Part shown: piece after piece, positions 42,135 to 51,692 of the stretch | How positions within the stretch are numbered: the stretch's first letter is position 1 | Layout of the letters: each line of letters opens with the position of its first letter | Origin: FEN-1297 sp021817845 | Lineage (GTDB): Bacteria > Bacteroidota > Ignavibacteria > Ignavibacteriales > Ignavibacteriaceae | Direction of reading: 5' to 3' | DNA: 64,000 nucleotides | Assembly (NCBI GenBank): GCA_021817845.1 | Contig: JAKAFW010000008.1 | Span: forward strand, 1-64,000 | Made by a program: the position numbers and the translations under genes | The notes under the pieces: generated by a model | What the model saw: only the letters and a program-made list of their open reading frames with translations | Told to the model about the DNA's origin: nothing | Databases searched by the model: none

Positions 42135-44651
42135 TCATTTAGGTTGCTGTCTATGATAAAATTTTCCGGCAGAAATCATATTAACAAATATAGGATAAGA
42201 ACCTGACACGCCGCCTGGAAGTTCTCTAAACCAATCGTAACCCGTATAGATAAAAACTCCCTTGCCGTAATAAGTAAATAGAATTCCGCCGTCCTTAGGT
42301 GTCTCTTCAGGATCATGACAAGTGATTACTGTGGTATAATTTTTATCCCAGTTATCTGCAAAATATAACCCGCGTTCCTGAATCCAGCCCTTAAAATTAT
42401 TTTCGGTAATTTTATTAGGGAAATTAAGAATTGGACTACCCTTATCTAAAAAAGTGACTTTAGAATTTTCATCCGTTACCCTGTCATTCGAAATGTGAAA
42501 AGGATAAGGTCCGATTTTATCAGTTACTAAATCAAAAAATTTATTGTATTGAACCACTAAAGTTCCGCCGTTCTCTACATATCTTAAAAGCTTAGGTTGT
42601 TCAAAGGATATTTGCTTATCGGTATTATACAATCGTATTCCTGTTACAATTGCATCAAAACCGCTGAGATTTTTTGTCTCTAAATCATTTTCGGTTAGCA
42701 TGGTTACGTCATAACCAAGTTCCTTAAGTATTTGTGGAACTTCGTCACCAGGGCCCATGATGTAACCAATATTATTAATTACCTTTTTCAAATCTAACCG
42801 TATAATCTTTGCTTTCGATGGATAGAATACAGTCTGACGCTGAATGTGAGAATAATTTATTATTGATTCACCCAATGAATATGATTTATTCCCGGTAATT
42901 GCTTCGGCAGTTAAATAGCCTTCTGAAAAGTGATCTGGTGGAGTTACTTGAAAGTTAAAAATTTGCTCATCATACTTTTTCTTAAAAATGAAAGATTTTT
43001 GATCTGGCTCAACATTCCACCCCTTCGGTACATTTATTTTGAATATGCCTGTTAAATTATCTTCACTGCTTTTAAGTATAAATGAAACCTTCCTTTCATT
43101 TGAAGTTGGGAAAAGATAAACTTTATCCTTTAAATTTATTAATACTTTCGGAGCAATTACAAGAGGCCTAAATTCTTCTCCCTTAACTGGGTCAGTCCAT
43201 TTGTACTGAACTGGAGTTTTGAAAATTAATTCTTCATTGCCGGCTTTTACAAAAAATTCTGCTAAGAGAGGGGGATCATTCTCCGCTTTTCCGATTAACC
43301 TCTGATCATCCACTTCATAATCCCCAATGGTATGTTCTTTTCTCAACCAATATGGTTGTGAATATTCAGCATCCACCGGAATTTTGCACGTTAAGTCTAC
43401 CGGAACTAATTTTTCATTTTTCAATTCGGAATTCTCATCCATACTTTTTTCTTGATCAGTTACCTCCACTCTCTCTAATATAAAAGGGAAATTTGAACGG
43501 TTTATGATCGATGAAGCAACATTAATTTTATCACCGGGAGATACAGTATAATCTGAGGCATCTGCTTCTACAAAAATTCCAGCGCAGGAACGAATAACTT
43601 CAACTAATTCCTTTTCCTTTTCTTTTACCCAATAATCATTATCAATCGTCTTCATTTCGGTGTAAGCCTTTAGGAGAACAGGTATAATTGCGGAGGGATT
43701 TCCCGGGCGAAATTCTTCGTTTGCCTCAGAAATCAATTTCCCGATTTTTTCACCCCCTTTGACACGATTCCAGCTCATATCAATTCCTTCAAAGATGTTA
43801 TTAACAGCAGGGGAACCGGCTATCGGGACAAAATAATTTATTGCTTCTCCAAAACTACTGCTAGATCCAAAACCTTGCGTTTTATGCATACTTCTGCTTT
43901 CAGCCGCAATTTCAGTATAAGATTTCCCAAGCAAAGGATTATAACCGCCTACGTCAACCTTTAATAATTTTGAAAGATCGGTTTTGCGTTTTTCAAGTAA
44001 CGGAAGCCAGGCATTCCAAAGAATTCTTTTAGCCTGCCAGGGCCTTACGTATTTTAATTGTTCAGGAAATTTTGTAGAATCACCTGATAATTTGAATGCC
44101 TCTGCTGCAAGTATTTCGGATGCGGTATGATTGCCGTGTCCATCAGCCTTAGTTCCTTGAAATCTTGTGATGATTATATCCGGTTTGAATTTCCTAATAA
44201 CCCAGACAACATCCGATAGAATTTTTTCTTTTCCCCAAAAGTCTAAAGTTTCTTTCGCTGATTTAGAAAATCCGAAATCAACAGCACGAGAAAAATATTG
44301 TTTGGCACCGTCAATCCTACGTGCCTGTAAAAGCTCCTGCGTACGAAGAACTCCAAGCAAATCACCTTGTTCTGTCCCGATTAGATTTTGTCCCCCGTCG
44401 CCGCGAGTTAAAGAAAGGTAACCTGTTCGGAGAAGTTTTCCTTTTGCAAAATAAGCCAGTAAAGCATTGTTTTCATCGTCAGGGTGAGCCGCAATATACA
44501 ATACGCTGCCAAGCACATTTAATTTTTTAAGCGCTAGCTGCAATTTGCCCGAATTCATCACAGGTTTTGGCTGGGCTTGAACAAAATTGGATGCTGAAAA
44601 ATTTATCAGTAAAATAAATATAATGCTGACCGAAGTGCTATGTATTTTCAT
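42135..44651 (-). CDS. Large exported PIG-L family deacetylase
   Basis: An 838-residue protein with a signal peptide (residues 1-27, ending FVQAQP) starting at ATG 44651; an ATG at 44708 would add 19 residues before the signal and is less likely. The PIG-L zinc hydrolase domain has AHPDDE (residues 55-60), LTRGDGGQNLIGTEQG, RTQEL, RRIDGAKQYF and the distal HGNH motif. The long C-terminal region has beta-sandwich stretches and a glutamine-amidotransferase-like end (VTGIRLYNTD, GGTLVVQYNKF). Such long versions occur in Bacteroidota and are thought to deacetylate surface sugars. The substrate is unknown. YtxJ follows at the stop codon. Confidence 0.88.
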   Translation of the reverse strand: MKIHSTSVSIIFILLINFSASNFVQAQPKPVMNSGKLQLALKKLNVLGSVLYIAAHPDDENNALLAYFAKGKLLRTGYLSLTRGDGGQNLIGTEQGDLLGVLRTQELLQARRIDGAKQYFSRAVDFGFSKSAKETLDFWGKEKILSDVVWVIRKFKPDIIITRFQGTKADGHGNHTASEILAAEAFKLSGDSTKFPEQLKYVRPWQAKRILWNAWLPLLEKRKTDLSKLLKVDVGGYNPLLGKSYTEIAAESRSMHKTQGFGSSSSFGEAINYFVPIAGSPAVNNIFEGIDMSWNRVKGGEKIGKLISEANEEFRPGNPSAIIPVLLKAYTEMKTIDNDYWVKEKEKELVEVIRSCAGIFVEADASDYTVSPGDKINVASSIINRSNFPFILERVEVTDQEKSMDENSELKNEKLVPVDLTCKIPVDAEYSQPYWLRKEHTIGDYEVDDQRLIGKAENDPPLLAEFFVKAGNEELIFKTPVQYKWTDPVKGEEFRPLVIAPKVLINLKDKVYLFPTSNERKVSFILKSSEDNLTGIFKINVPKGWNVEPDQKSFIFKKKYDEQIFNFQVTPPDHFSEGYLTAEAITGNKSYSLGESIINYSHIQRQTVFYPSKAKIIRLDLKKVINNIGYIMGPGDEVPQILKELGYDVTMLTENDLETKNLSGFDAIVTGIRLYNTDKQISFEQPKLLRYVENGGTLVVQYNKFFDLVTDKIGPYPFHISNDRVTDENSKVTFLDKGSPILNFPNKITENNFKGWIQERGLYFADNWDKNYTTVITCHDPEETPKDGGILFTYYGKGVFIYTGYDWFRELPGGVSGSYPIFVNMISAGKFYHRQQPK

Positions 44652-44740
44652 AAAGATTTCTAAAATTGATTTTCTAAGAATTTGATTAAATTCAGTACTG
44701 CCTAGCAAAAGCTAGTCTATAATTTTAAATGCAAATCTCA

Positions 44741-44896
44741 CTATTTCGGTTTTATTTTGAGGTAATCCTTGTCACCTATTTGAAATTCAAATCCGCGACG
44801 GTAAAACATAGGGATAACTTTTGCAAAACCTCCAGGATCTGACACTGTGGTTAAAATCTGCTTTTCAACCGTGTGCTTTTGTCCTGATGCTAAATA
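44741..44896 (-). pseudogene. C-terminal remnant of an unidentified protein
   Basis: On the minus strand an open frame of 51 codons ends at TAG 44741-44743 and reads like real protein (TVEKQILTTVSDPGGFA, VIPMFYRRGFEFQIGDKDYL, KIKPK). It is opened by a TAA at 44897-44899 and has no start codon near its beginning. It lies between the divergent PIG-L and kdsA genes. Natural composition and missing start suggest a decayed gene. I cannot name the family. Confidence 0.45.
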
Positions 44897-44971
44897 TTAT
44901 AAGACACCAATATAATATAATGTATCAAATTTATTTATATTTAAGATAAGAAAATCGGATAAATTGAAATT

Positions 44972-45784
44972 ATGATACAATTAGAAAATATAAAGATCGG
45001 CGGCGGCTATCCATTTGTTTTAATTGCCGGTCCCTGTGTTGTTGAAAATGAAGATATAATTCTTTCGACAGCAGAAGCTATAAAGAAAATTACGACAGAT
45101 TTGGGTATTCCTTTCATTTTCAAATCAAGCTATAAAAAAGCAAACCGAACAAATATAAATTCTTTTACCGGAATTGGCGAAAAAGAAGCGCTGGAAATTC
45201 TTCGTAAAGTAAAAAGCGATTTATCACTTCCTGTTTTAACAGACGTTCACACTGCTGAAGAAATTGCTGCTGCTGTAGATGTAGTTGATATTTTACAAAT
45301 CCCTGCATTTTTATCTCGCCAAACAGAATTACTTCTCGCTGCGGGTAAATCCGGAAAAATTATTAACGTTAAAAAAGGTCAATTCCTTGCTCCGGACGAT
45401 ATGAAGAACGTTGCCGAAAAAATTGCATCAACCGGTAACAATAAAATAATGCTTACAGAAAGAGGGACAACCTTTGGTTATCATAACCTTGTAGTTGATA
45501 TGCGTTCCTTCGTGATAATGAAAGAATTTGGTTATCCCATAGTGATGGATGCAACACATTCAGTACAACTACCAAGTAAAGGAATTACTAGCGGCGGCGA
45601 ACCGAAATTCATAAAGCCTTTGGCAAGAGCAGCAACTGCAGTCGGAATTGATGCGTTATTCCTTGAAGTTCATCCTAATCCAAAAGAAGCATTGAGCGAT
45701 GCTTCAAGTCAGCTGCCTTTAAGTGAGTTGAAAGAATTGTTAACCGAAATAAAAGCGATTGATAAATTAGTAAAGCGTTATTAA
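44972..45784 (+). CDS. kdsA: 3-deoxy-8-phosphooctulonate (Kdo-8-phosphate) synthase
   Basis: A 270-residue enzyme that condenses phosphoenolpyruvate and arabinose-5-phosphate, the committed step to Kdo for lipopolysaccharide. Motifs: FVLIAGPCVVENED, FKSSYKKANRTNINSFTGIG, VLTDVHTAEEI, LQIPAFLSRQTELLLAAG, INVKKGQFLAP, LTERGTTFGYHNLVVDMRS and DATHSVQLPS. The metal-site residues Cys (GPCVVEN), His (FLEVHPNP) and Asp (LSDASSQLP) fit the metal-dependent class. It heads the Kdo/Lpt cluster; kdsD, two genes on, supplies arabinose-5-phosphate. Confidence 0.97.
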   Translation: MIQLENIKIGGGYPFVLIAGPCVVENEDIILSTAEAIKKITTDLGIPFIFKSSYKKANRTNINSFTGIGEKEALEILRKVKSDLSLPVLTDVHTAEEIAAAVDVVDILQIPAFLSRQTELLLAAGKSGKIINVKKGQFLAPDDMKNVAEKIASTGNNKIMLTERGTTFGYHNLVVDMRSFVIMKEFGYPIVMDATHSVQLPSKGITSGGEPKFIKPLARAATAVGIDALFLEVHPNPKEALSDASSQLPLSELKELLTEIKAIDKLVKRY

Positions 45785-45815
45785 TATTTTTTTTAAGTAA
45801 TCATCAACTTTACGC

Positions 45816-46586
45816 TTGGAAACAAATTATTATCTTCAAAATGGAAATGGCTTTCACCAATTTCCAAGAAAATTGACTGAGAAGGAAAAGTACCTTCTTT
45901 ATTCCATCCTACCTGAAAATAAACCCGGCTATAAAATATACAAAGATAAAATAGAAAGCCTCTACGTTATCGCAATAGGTAGATTAAGCGAAAGCAATTT
46001 AGTTTTGGGAAAAGAAAACTCCCTACATGATTATTCAACTCCTTCATCGCCAATATTAGCAGTCGGTGTGGTTTGTTCTGACGATCAATTTTATGACATC
46101 TCTATTCAGGAAGAAATGGAAGATGAAATTGAAATAGATATTTCTGTCATAAAAAATGTGACAGGGAATATCCTTAATTTAAAAAGCTTAAATTATTCTG
46201 AGTGGAATCCAGGCGATAAAGCGCCCGGAGATAATAGCTTTGTTAGAGAAGTTGTATTTTTACCTGGTAAGTTTATAATTGCTTTTGCTCCGGTTCATAA
46301 AAAAATATGGATACATAATCTTGAAAACAAAATTAATTATTTAATACCGCTAAGCAATTTCTACAACCACTTGATGCTTGTTAAAAAAATACGTGATCCT
46401 AAAATTGCTTTGCAGCCAAATTTATTTTTTCCGAAGCTTGAATCCTTTGAAGATGTGGATTTAAAGGCGGCGTTTCTGCTATACAATAAATATTTTAGAA
46501 GAATCAATTTTGATTATTCGCAATTCCAAACTCAGCAAAGTCAAATGAAGAAAAATAGTTTATTCAGTTTTTTTAAGAGAGGTTAA
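45816..46586 (+). CDS. Conserved-looking protein of unknown function between kdsA and kdsD
   Basis: A 256-residue soluble-looking protein with no signal peptide or membrane helix. Translation appears to start at TTG 45816 (METNYYLQNGNGFHQF). It contains LTEKEKYLLYSILPENKPGYK, an acidic stretch (QEEMEDEIEIDISVI), NYSEWNPGDKAPGD and a basic, Phe-rich end (KKNSLFSFFKRG). I recognise no family. It is tightly packed in the operon (31 bases after kdsA, 3 before kdsD), so it likely has a role in, or is co-regulated with, Kdo or lipopolysaccharide synthesis. This is inference from position only. Confidence 0.75.
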   Translation: METNYYLQNGNGFHQFPRKLTEKEKYLLYSILPENKPGYKIYKDKIESLYVIAIGRLSESNLVLGKENSLHDYSTPSSPILAVGVVCSDDQFYDISIQEEMEDEIEIDISVIKNVTGNILNLKSLNYSEWNPGDKAPGDNSFVREVVFLPGKFIIAFAPVHKKIWIHNLENKINYLIPLSNFYNHLMLVKKIRDPKIALQPNLFFPKLESFEDVDLKAAFLLYNKYFRRINFDYSQFQTQQSQMKKNSLFSFFKRG

Positions 46587-46589
46587 CCA

Positions 46590-47567
46590 TTGACTACCGA
46601 AGAAATTATACTTAAAGGTAAAGAAGTAATTAGAATTGAAGCCGATGCCGTAGCAAATCTTTCAGAAAGCATTAACGGCGATTTTGTGAAAGCAATTGAA
46701 GTCATCTACAATTCAAAGGGCAGAGTCGTATTTACCGGAATGGGGAAGTCCGGCTTGATTGCAAGAAAAATTGTTGCAACATTAAACTCAACCGGTACAC
46801 CCGCTATTTATCTCCATCCTACCGATGCTCTTCACGGTGACCTTGGAATGGTTAGAAAAGAAGATGTTGTTGTCTTAATTTCAAAAAGCGGATCTACGGA
46901 AGAAATATTGAATTTACTGTCGATGCTCAAAAGACTAAATGTTACTTTGATTGCTATGACGGAAGAAAAAACATCTAAACTTGGAACTCAATGCGATATT
47001 TTTCTAAACATTTCCGTAAAAGAAGAAGCTTGCCCCTATGATTTGGCTCCTACAGCTTCAACCACAGCAACACTAGCAATGGGTGACGCCCTTTCAATTA
47101 CTTTACTTCAGAAAAAGGGATTTACTGCCGAGGATTTTGCATATCTCCATCCGGGAGGAAGCCTTGGAAAAAGACTTTCTCTTGAGATTAAAGAAATTAT
47201 GATTACCGGCGAAAGAATTCCTATTGTAAATGAAAGTACTTCGATTAAAGATGTTATACTGGAAATTACATCTAAGCGATTAGGAACAACTTGCGTTGTC
47301 AATAATAACGGTGACCTTACCGGAATTATTACCGATGGCGATTTACGCAGGCTTCTGGAAAAAACTTTGGAAATAAAGAGCCTGACTGCAAAAGATATTA
47401 TGTCCCATAATCCAAAAGTAATGAGCGCAAATTATCTTGCCTCTTTCGCTCTTCAGCAAATGGAAAATTTTAAGATTACTACATTAGTTATCACTGGAGA
47501 TGAAAATAAACCGATTGGAATTGTTCATCTTCATGATCTAATTAACCTCGGTTTGCGACAAAGATGA
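46590..47567 (+). CDS. kdsD: Arabinose-5-phosphate isomerase
   Basis: A 325-residue isomerase of the KdsD/KpsF group, turning ribulose-5-phosphate into arabinose-5-phosphate, the sugar used by KdsA. The SIS domain (about 1-200) has VVFTGMGKSGLIARKIVATLNS, DALHGDLGMV, SKSGSTEEI and PTASTTATLAMGDAL. Two CBS domains follow (about 205-325; IVNESTSIKDVILEI, IITDGDLRR, IGIVHLHDL). Start is TTG at 46590, seven bases after GAGAGG. The stop overlaps the lptC ATG (ATGA), so the two are translationally coupled. Confidence 0.96.
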   Translation: MTTEEIILKGKEVIRIEADAVANLSESINGDFVKAIEVIYNSKGRVVFTGMGKSGLIARKIVATLNSTGTPAIYLHPTDALHGDLGMVRKEDVVVLISKSGSTEEILNLLSMLKRLNVTLIAMTEEKTSKLGTQCDIFLNISVKEEACPYDLAPTASTTATLAMGDALSITLLQKKGFTAEDFAYLHPGGSLGKRLSLEIKEIMITGERIPIVNESTSIKDVILEITSKRLGTTCVVNNNGDLTGIITDGDLRRLLEKTLEIKSLTAKDIMSHNPKVMSANYLASFALQQMENFKITTLVITGDENKPIGIVHLHDLINLGLRQR

Positions 47568-48148
47568 AGATTTCTTTCCTCTTAGTTTTTATTTCCATTT
47601 TCGCCGGGTGTAGCAATCAAAAAGTAAAACCCACAATTGATGCGTCGCTGCAAGTTACAAGGCTTCCTGTCCAGGAAGGATGGAATTCAAATGTAATATT
47701 CAGCGATTCCGGGAAAACCAAGGCAATTTTATATTATGGTCATATGAGGATGTTTGATAAACCTCCTGAAACATTGCTTGACAGTTCGATTCAAGTAGAT
47801 TTTTTTAACGAAAACGGAATTAAAACAACTACTTTGACAGCGCTTAAAGGAAAAGTTAACAATATAACAAATGATTTATACGCAAATGATAGTGTTGTTG
47901 CAGTCAGCGACAGTGGTATAACTCTCAAAACTCAAGAATTAATGTGGCGTAATAAAGATAGAAAAATTGTCTCAGATAAATTCGTAACAATTATTTCACC
48001 AAAAGAAAAAATCCAGGGATACGGATTTGAGTCGGATCAAAATTTACGAAATTATACTATCTATAACATTACTTATGTAACTCGCGCCGACAGTGTGAAA
48101 AATAAAAATGAACCAATACCCAAATCAACAAAATCTAAACGGAAATAA
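47564..48148 (+). CDS. lptC: LPS export protein LptC (lipoprotein form)
   Basis: A 194-residue protein with a lipoprotein signal (FISIFAGC, Cys16), rather than the uncleaved anchor of E. coli LptC. The mature part is a jellyroll-like repeat of strands typical of LptC/LptA: VIFSDSGKTKAILYYGHMRMF, IQVDFFNENGIKTTTLTALKG, YANDSVVAVSDSGITLKTQELMW and KIVSDKFVTIISPKEKIQGYGFESD. LptC carries lipopolysaccharide from the inner-membrane transporter to the periplasmic bridge. It overlaps kdsD and is followed five bases later by the OstA-like gene. Confidence 0.9.
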   Translation: MKISFLLVFISIFAGCSNQKVKPTIDASLQVTRLPVQEGWNSNVIFSDSGKTKAILYYGHMRMFDKPPETLLDSSIQVDFFNENGIKTTTLTALKGKVNNITNDLYANDSVVAVSDSGITLKTQELMWRNKDRKIVSDKFVTIISPKEKIQGYGFESDQNLRNYTIYNITYVTRADSVKNKNEPIPKSTKSKRK

Positions 48149-48153
48149 TCGAA

Positions 48154-49584
48154 ATGATGATCAATAAACGTAGATTATTTCTAATAATTTTTCTCCTTAG
48201 CGGCATCAGCTATGCTCAACAACAATCAATCACTGTTACAGGTGGAAAAGATGTTTTCCATAATATCAATGGGGAAAGCATCGACACAGTTTACGGAAAT
48301 GTAGTGATTACTCAAGGCAATGTTATTATTACTTGCGATAAGGCTGTCCGTTTTGTTTCTCAAAATAAAGCTGAATTAATCGGCAATGTGGTTGCTAAGC
48401 AGGATACTTTAACTATTACTACTGATCACGGTTATTATTTTGGAAATGATCGAAAAGCTGAATCTAATTCAGGCGTTAAATTAAATGATAAAAAAGTAAT
48501 TTTAACTGCTGACTCGGGAGACTATTTCTTTGATTTGAATAAAGCTGTTTTCAAAAGTAGGGTCACTCTTATTGATACCTCATCTACCTTAACTTCAAAT
48601 GAATTAACTTATTTCAAAAATGAAGGGAAAGCAATTGCCGTTGGTAATGTAAAAATTGTTCAATCAAATAATATAATTGAAGCCGACAGTCTTACTCATT
48701 TCAGGGAATCGAGAATTACTTTTGCTACGAATAATGTCCTTATAAAAAATAAATCTAACAACACTAAAATATACGGTGATCATCTGGAAGATTATCCCCA
48801 AAAATTTTATTCTTTGATTGATAAAAATCCTCTCCTTATTCAAGTCGATTCTTCCTATAGCTATCAACCGGATACATCTTTAAATGATAGAAAAGATTCT
48901 GTCAAAACTTTAAAGGTGGATACACTTGTAATTAAATCCAAGCGTTTAGAAGCTTATCGGGATACGCTGAATATTTTTAAGGCTGAAGATTCTGTCGAAA
49001 TTGTTAAAGGAAGTTTTGCATCAAAGAACGACTACTCCGAATATTATCGGAATGTTGGAAAAATAGTTACCTACAAAGTAAACCCCAAAGCAGGTCAACC
49101 GATTATTTGGTTCGAAAATTCCCAGCTTACAGGCGATTCGGTTATTATCTTTATGCATGATAATAAGATTGATCTTTTGAATGTGAACAAAAATGCATTC
49201 ATTCTTTCTCAAAATAAAAATTACCCGCTACGGTTTGACCAAATATCTGGTGATACTCTAAAAATTCATTTTAATGAATCGGGAATTAAAGAGACGGATG
49301 TTCATGGGAAAGTATACAGTATTTATTATCTTTATGATGATAATTCTCCTAACGGGTTAATTAAATCATCTTCGCAAACGGCAAAAATTTATTTTGAAGA
49401 TAAGAAAGTTAGCCAGGTTAATTTATATGGTACACCAAACAGTGAGTATTATCCCGAAATAAAAGTTAAAGGAAATGAATTGTCTTTTACTCTTCCGGAT
49501 TATGTTTTTTATAACAACCGACCAACAAAAGAAAAATTATTGAGCGGATTGGAAAAATCAATGCTTAATTATAAGAGACAATAG
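48154..49584 (+). CDS. OstA-like (LptA/LptD N-terminal family) periplasmic protein
   Basis: A 476-residue exported protein with signal peptide (about residues 1-20, ending ISYAQQ). Repeated OstA-type strand pairs run through it: DTVYGNVVITQGNVIITCDKA, AELIGNVVAKQDTLTITTDHG, AVFKSRVTLIDTSSTLTS, KAIAVGNVKIVQSNNIIEADS. It is much longer than E. coli LptA (185) and ends in a second strand-rich half, so it may form a longer lipopolysaccharide bridge across the periplasm. Placed between lptC and lptB, it probably does the LptA job in this organism. No outer-membrane barrel (LptD) is in the window. Confidence 0.88.
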   Translation: MMINKRRLFLIIFLLSGISYAQQQSITVTGGKDVFHNINGESIDTVYGNVVITQGNVIITCDKAVRFVSQNKAELIGNVVAKQDTLTITTDHGYYFGNDRKAESNSGVKLNDKKVILTADSGDYFFDLNKAVFKSRVTLIDTSSTLTSNELTYFKNEGKAIAVGNVKIVQSNNIIEADSLTHFRESRITFATNNVLIKNKSNNTKIYGDHLEDYPQKFYSLIDKNPLLIQVDSSYSYQPDTSLNDRKDSVKTLKVDTLVIKSKRLEAYRDTLNIFKAEDSVEIVKGSFASKNDYSEYYRNVGKIVTYKVNPKAGQPIIWFENSQLTGDSVIIFMHDNKIDLLNVNKNAFILSQNKNYPLRFDQISGDTLKIHFNESGIKETDVHGKVYSIYYLYDDNSPNGLIKSSSQTAKIYFEDKKVSQVNLYGTPNSEYYPEIKVKGNELSFTLPDYVFYNNRPTKEKLLSGLEKSMLNYKRQ

Positions 49585-49627
49585 AAAAATTATTTTAAGT
49601 TTATCACCTATTACTGTTTTCAATTTT

Positions 49628-50362
49628 ATGGCAACAAAGTTAAAAAGCGAAAATCTAATAAAAATTTATAAGAAGAGAACCGTGGTAAACGGTGCTTCAG
49701 TTGAAGTCTCAAAAGGTGAGATTGTAGGGCTTCTTGGACCTAACGGAGCAGGCAAAACAACTACTTTTTACATGATTGTCGGAATGATTAGACCGGACGG
49801 TGGAAAAGTTTATTTGGATGATTCCGACATTACCAAAGTGCCTATGTACAAAAGAGCGCGAATGGGAATTGGGTATTTGCCACAGGAAGCTTCTATATTC
49901 AGAAGGCTTTCTGTCGAGGATAATCTCATGGCAATTCTGGAGGTGGTCCCTATTCCCGTCAAAGAGAAAAAAGAAAAATGTGAAAAACTTTTGGAAGACC
50001 TTAGTATTACTCATATTAGAAAAAGTATGGGCTTCCAGTTGAGCGGCGGTGAAAGACGAAGGACCGAAATTGCACGTTCGCTTGCTACTGACCCAAGTTT
50101 TATCTTGCTTGATGAACCGTTTGCCGGTGTTGATCCAATTGCCGTGGAAGATATTATGAGTATTGTTGCAAATTTAAAGAATAGGGGAATCGGTGTTTTA
50201 ATTACCGATCATAATGTGCATGAAACTTTAAGTATAGTAGATAATGCTTATATTCTAATAAACGGTTTAATATTTAAACAAGGCAAAGCTCATGAATTAG
50301 CTGAAGATGCTGAGGTAAGGAAACTTTATCTTGGCGAAAATTTTAAACTTGATAGGTATTAG
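49628..50362 (+). CDS. lptB: LPS export ABC transporter ATPase
   Basis: A 244-residue ABC ATPase that powers lipopolysaccharide extraction from the inner membrane with LptF/LptG. Walker A GPNGAGKTTTFYMIVG, Q-loop YLPQEASIFRRL, signature LSGGERRRTEIARSLA, Walker B FILLDEPFAGVDP and the switch His in ITDHNVHE are all present. The start KSENLIKIYKKRTVVNGAS is typical LptB. LptF/LptG are not in the window. The gene closes the Kdo/Lpt cluster and converges with the esterase gene 21 bases away. Confidence 0.97.
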   Translation: MATKLKSENLIKIYKKRTVVNGASVEVSKGEIVGLLGPNGAGKTTTFYMIVGMIRPDGGKVYLDDSDITKVPMYKRARMGIGYLPQEASIFRRLSVEDNLMAILEVVPIPVKEKKEKCEKLLEDLSITHIRKSMGFQLSGGERRRTEIARSLATDPSFILLDEPFAGVDPIAVEDIMSIVANLKNRGIGVLITDHNVHETLSIVDNAYILINGLIFKQGKAHELAEDAEVRKLYLGENFKLDRY

Positions 50363-50383
50363 TATCTTATCTATAAATTTATT

Positions 50384-51520
50384 TTATTTTCCAAACATAA
50401 ATTCCAAATATCTCCAGTTTCGTTTTGACCAGGCATCTTCATTATGTGTAGCTCCTTTTGCTATAAAGTATTCAATATCTTTCCCAATTTTGTAACCCTT
50501 TTTTTTAAGAGCAGAAACCATTTCATCTGTACCGGGTTTTAACAGAGAGTCTAAATCTTTTGTCCCAACGTCAATGTATATTCTAATTGGCTTTTTCTTG
50601 CCTGTATAATCTTTAACATTTTTAACGAAATTAATTTTATCAATGTAAAATGCTGGTGAAAGACATGCCGCCTGCGAGAACACATTCGGGTACTCCCATA
50701 AAAGCATAAATGATATTAATCCTCCTGCGGAAGACCCGCCGGTAGCAGTGTTTAGTCTATCCGGAAGCGTCCTAAATTTCTTGTCAATAAATGGTTTAAG
50801 TTTATCGACAATAAAATTCATATAAGCATGACCAAGTTTTGTATCAAGATATTCGACCATTCTATCAGAAGTATTGTAAATACCCACAATTATTATCTCT
50901 TTAATGTCTTTTGATTTTATCAAACTGTCCGCTGCTTCATCCAATTGCCAATCAATTCCATAAGAAGAAGTTTTCGGATCAAAAAGATTTTGCCCGTCTT
51001 GCATATACAAAACCGGGAATCTTTTCGTTTTAGCACTTTTGTATGATGGCGGCAGCCATACAATAATATCTCGAGGTTTAATGCCTTTTCCTTTCATGTT
51101 TCTAAAATACTCCACAGTTCCCGTAATTTGTCCACTAATCTTTTGATCAGAGTTTCCATTATTCCATTTATATATATGTGCAGCAACTACCGTATCGTTA
51201 ATAATAGTTAAATTATAATTCGGGGGGATTTTCCCTTCCAGGGTTAATGCTTCGCTTTGCCAGCTGCCCCTTGTAAATTTATATTGTATAGAAGCACTGT
51301 CTTGAAATTCAAAAACTCTGCTCCATGTGCTATCATTTATCTTCGTCAAAGGGAATAAAGAAGCATCCCAATTACCGAGCTCCGCCAAATTGCCGGTAAT
51401 ATAAACACCTCCCGGCATTCCTTTATCTGAAGTGATAACGACAAATTTAATTTTCTTTGAATTAGGAAATAGAAAAGATGTCGTAATTAATATCGTTAGT
51501 AGAAAAAAATGTATCTTCAT
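50384..51520 (-). CDS. Secreted esterase with N-terminal CBM20-like domain
   Basis: A 378-residue exported protein (signal peptide about 1-20, MKIHFFLLTILITTSFLFPN). Residues about 24-115 resemble a starch-binding CBM20 module (GGVYITGNLAELGNWDASLFPL, YKFTRGSWQSEAL). The rest is an esterase-D/enterochelin-esterase-like hydrolase: IVWLPPSYKSAKTKRFPVLYMQDGQNLFD, nucleophile in GGSSAGGLISFML, and the His of GATHNEDAW close to the end. It may release acyl groups from glycans or other esters outside the cell. Substrate is unknown. It stands alone and converges with lptB. Confidence 0.88.
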   Translation of the reverse strand: MKIHFFLLTILITTSFLFPNSKKIKFVVITSDKGMPGGVYITGNLAELGNWDASLFPLTKINDSTWSRVFEFQDSASIQYKFTRGSWQSEALTLEGKIPPNYNLTIINDTVVAAHIYKWNNGNSDQKISGQITGTVEYFRNMKGKGIKPRDIIVWLPPSYKSAKTKRFPVLYMQDGQNLFDPKTSSYGIDWQLDEAADSLIKSKDIKEIIIVGIYNTSDRMVEYLDTKLGHAYMNFIVDKLKPFIDKKFRTLPDRLNTATGGSSAGGLISFMLLWEYPNVFSQAACLSPAFYIDKINFVKNVKDYTGKKKPIRIYIDVGTKDLDSLLKPGTDEMVSALKKKGYKIGKDIEYFIAKGATHNEDAWSKRNWRYLEFMFGK

Positions 51521-51692
51521 ATTGATTTTATAATTTCAGAATAATATTCTTCTAAAATATAATTTAAAATTATAATATCTGCTTTGTCATGCATAGTATT
51601 TTTACTTGGAAAATATTTTGGTTATTTTTCAATCAAAGATTGCATATTCTCTGCATCATAAATATCAGATCAAATTTTAACGAGGATTCAAA

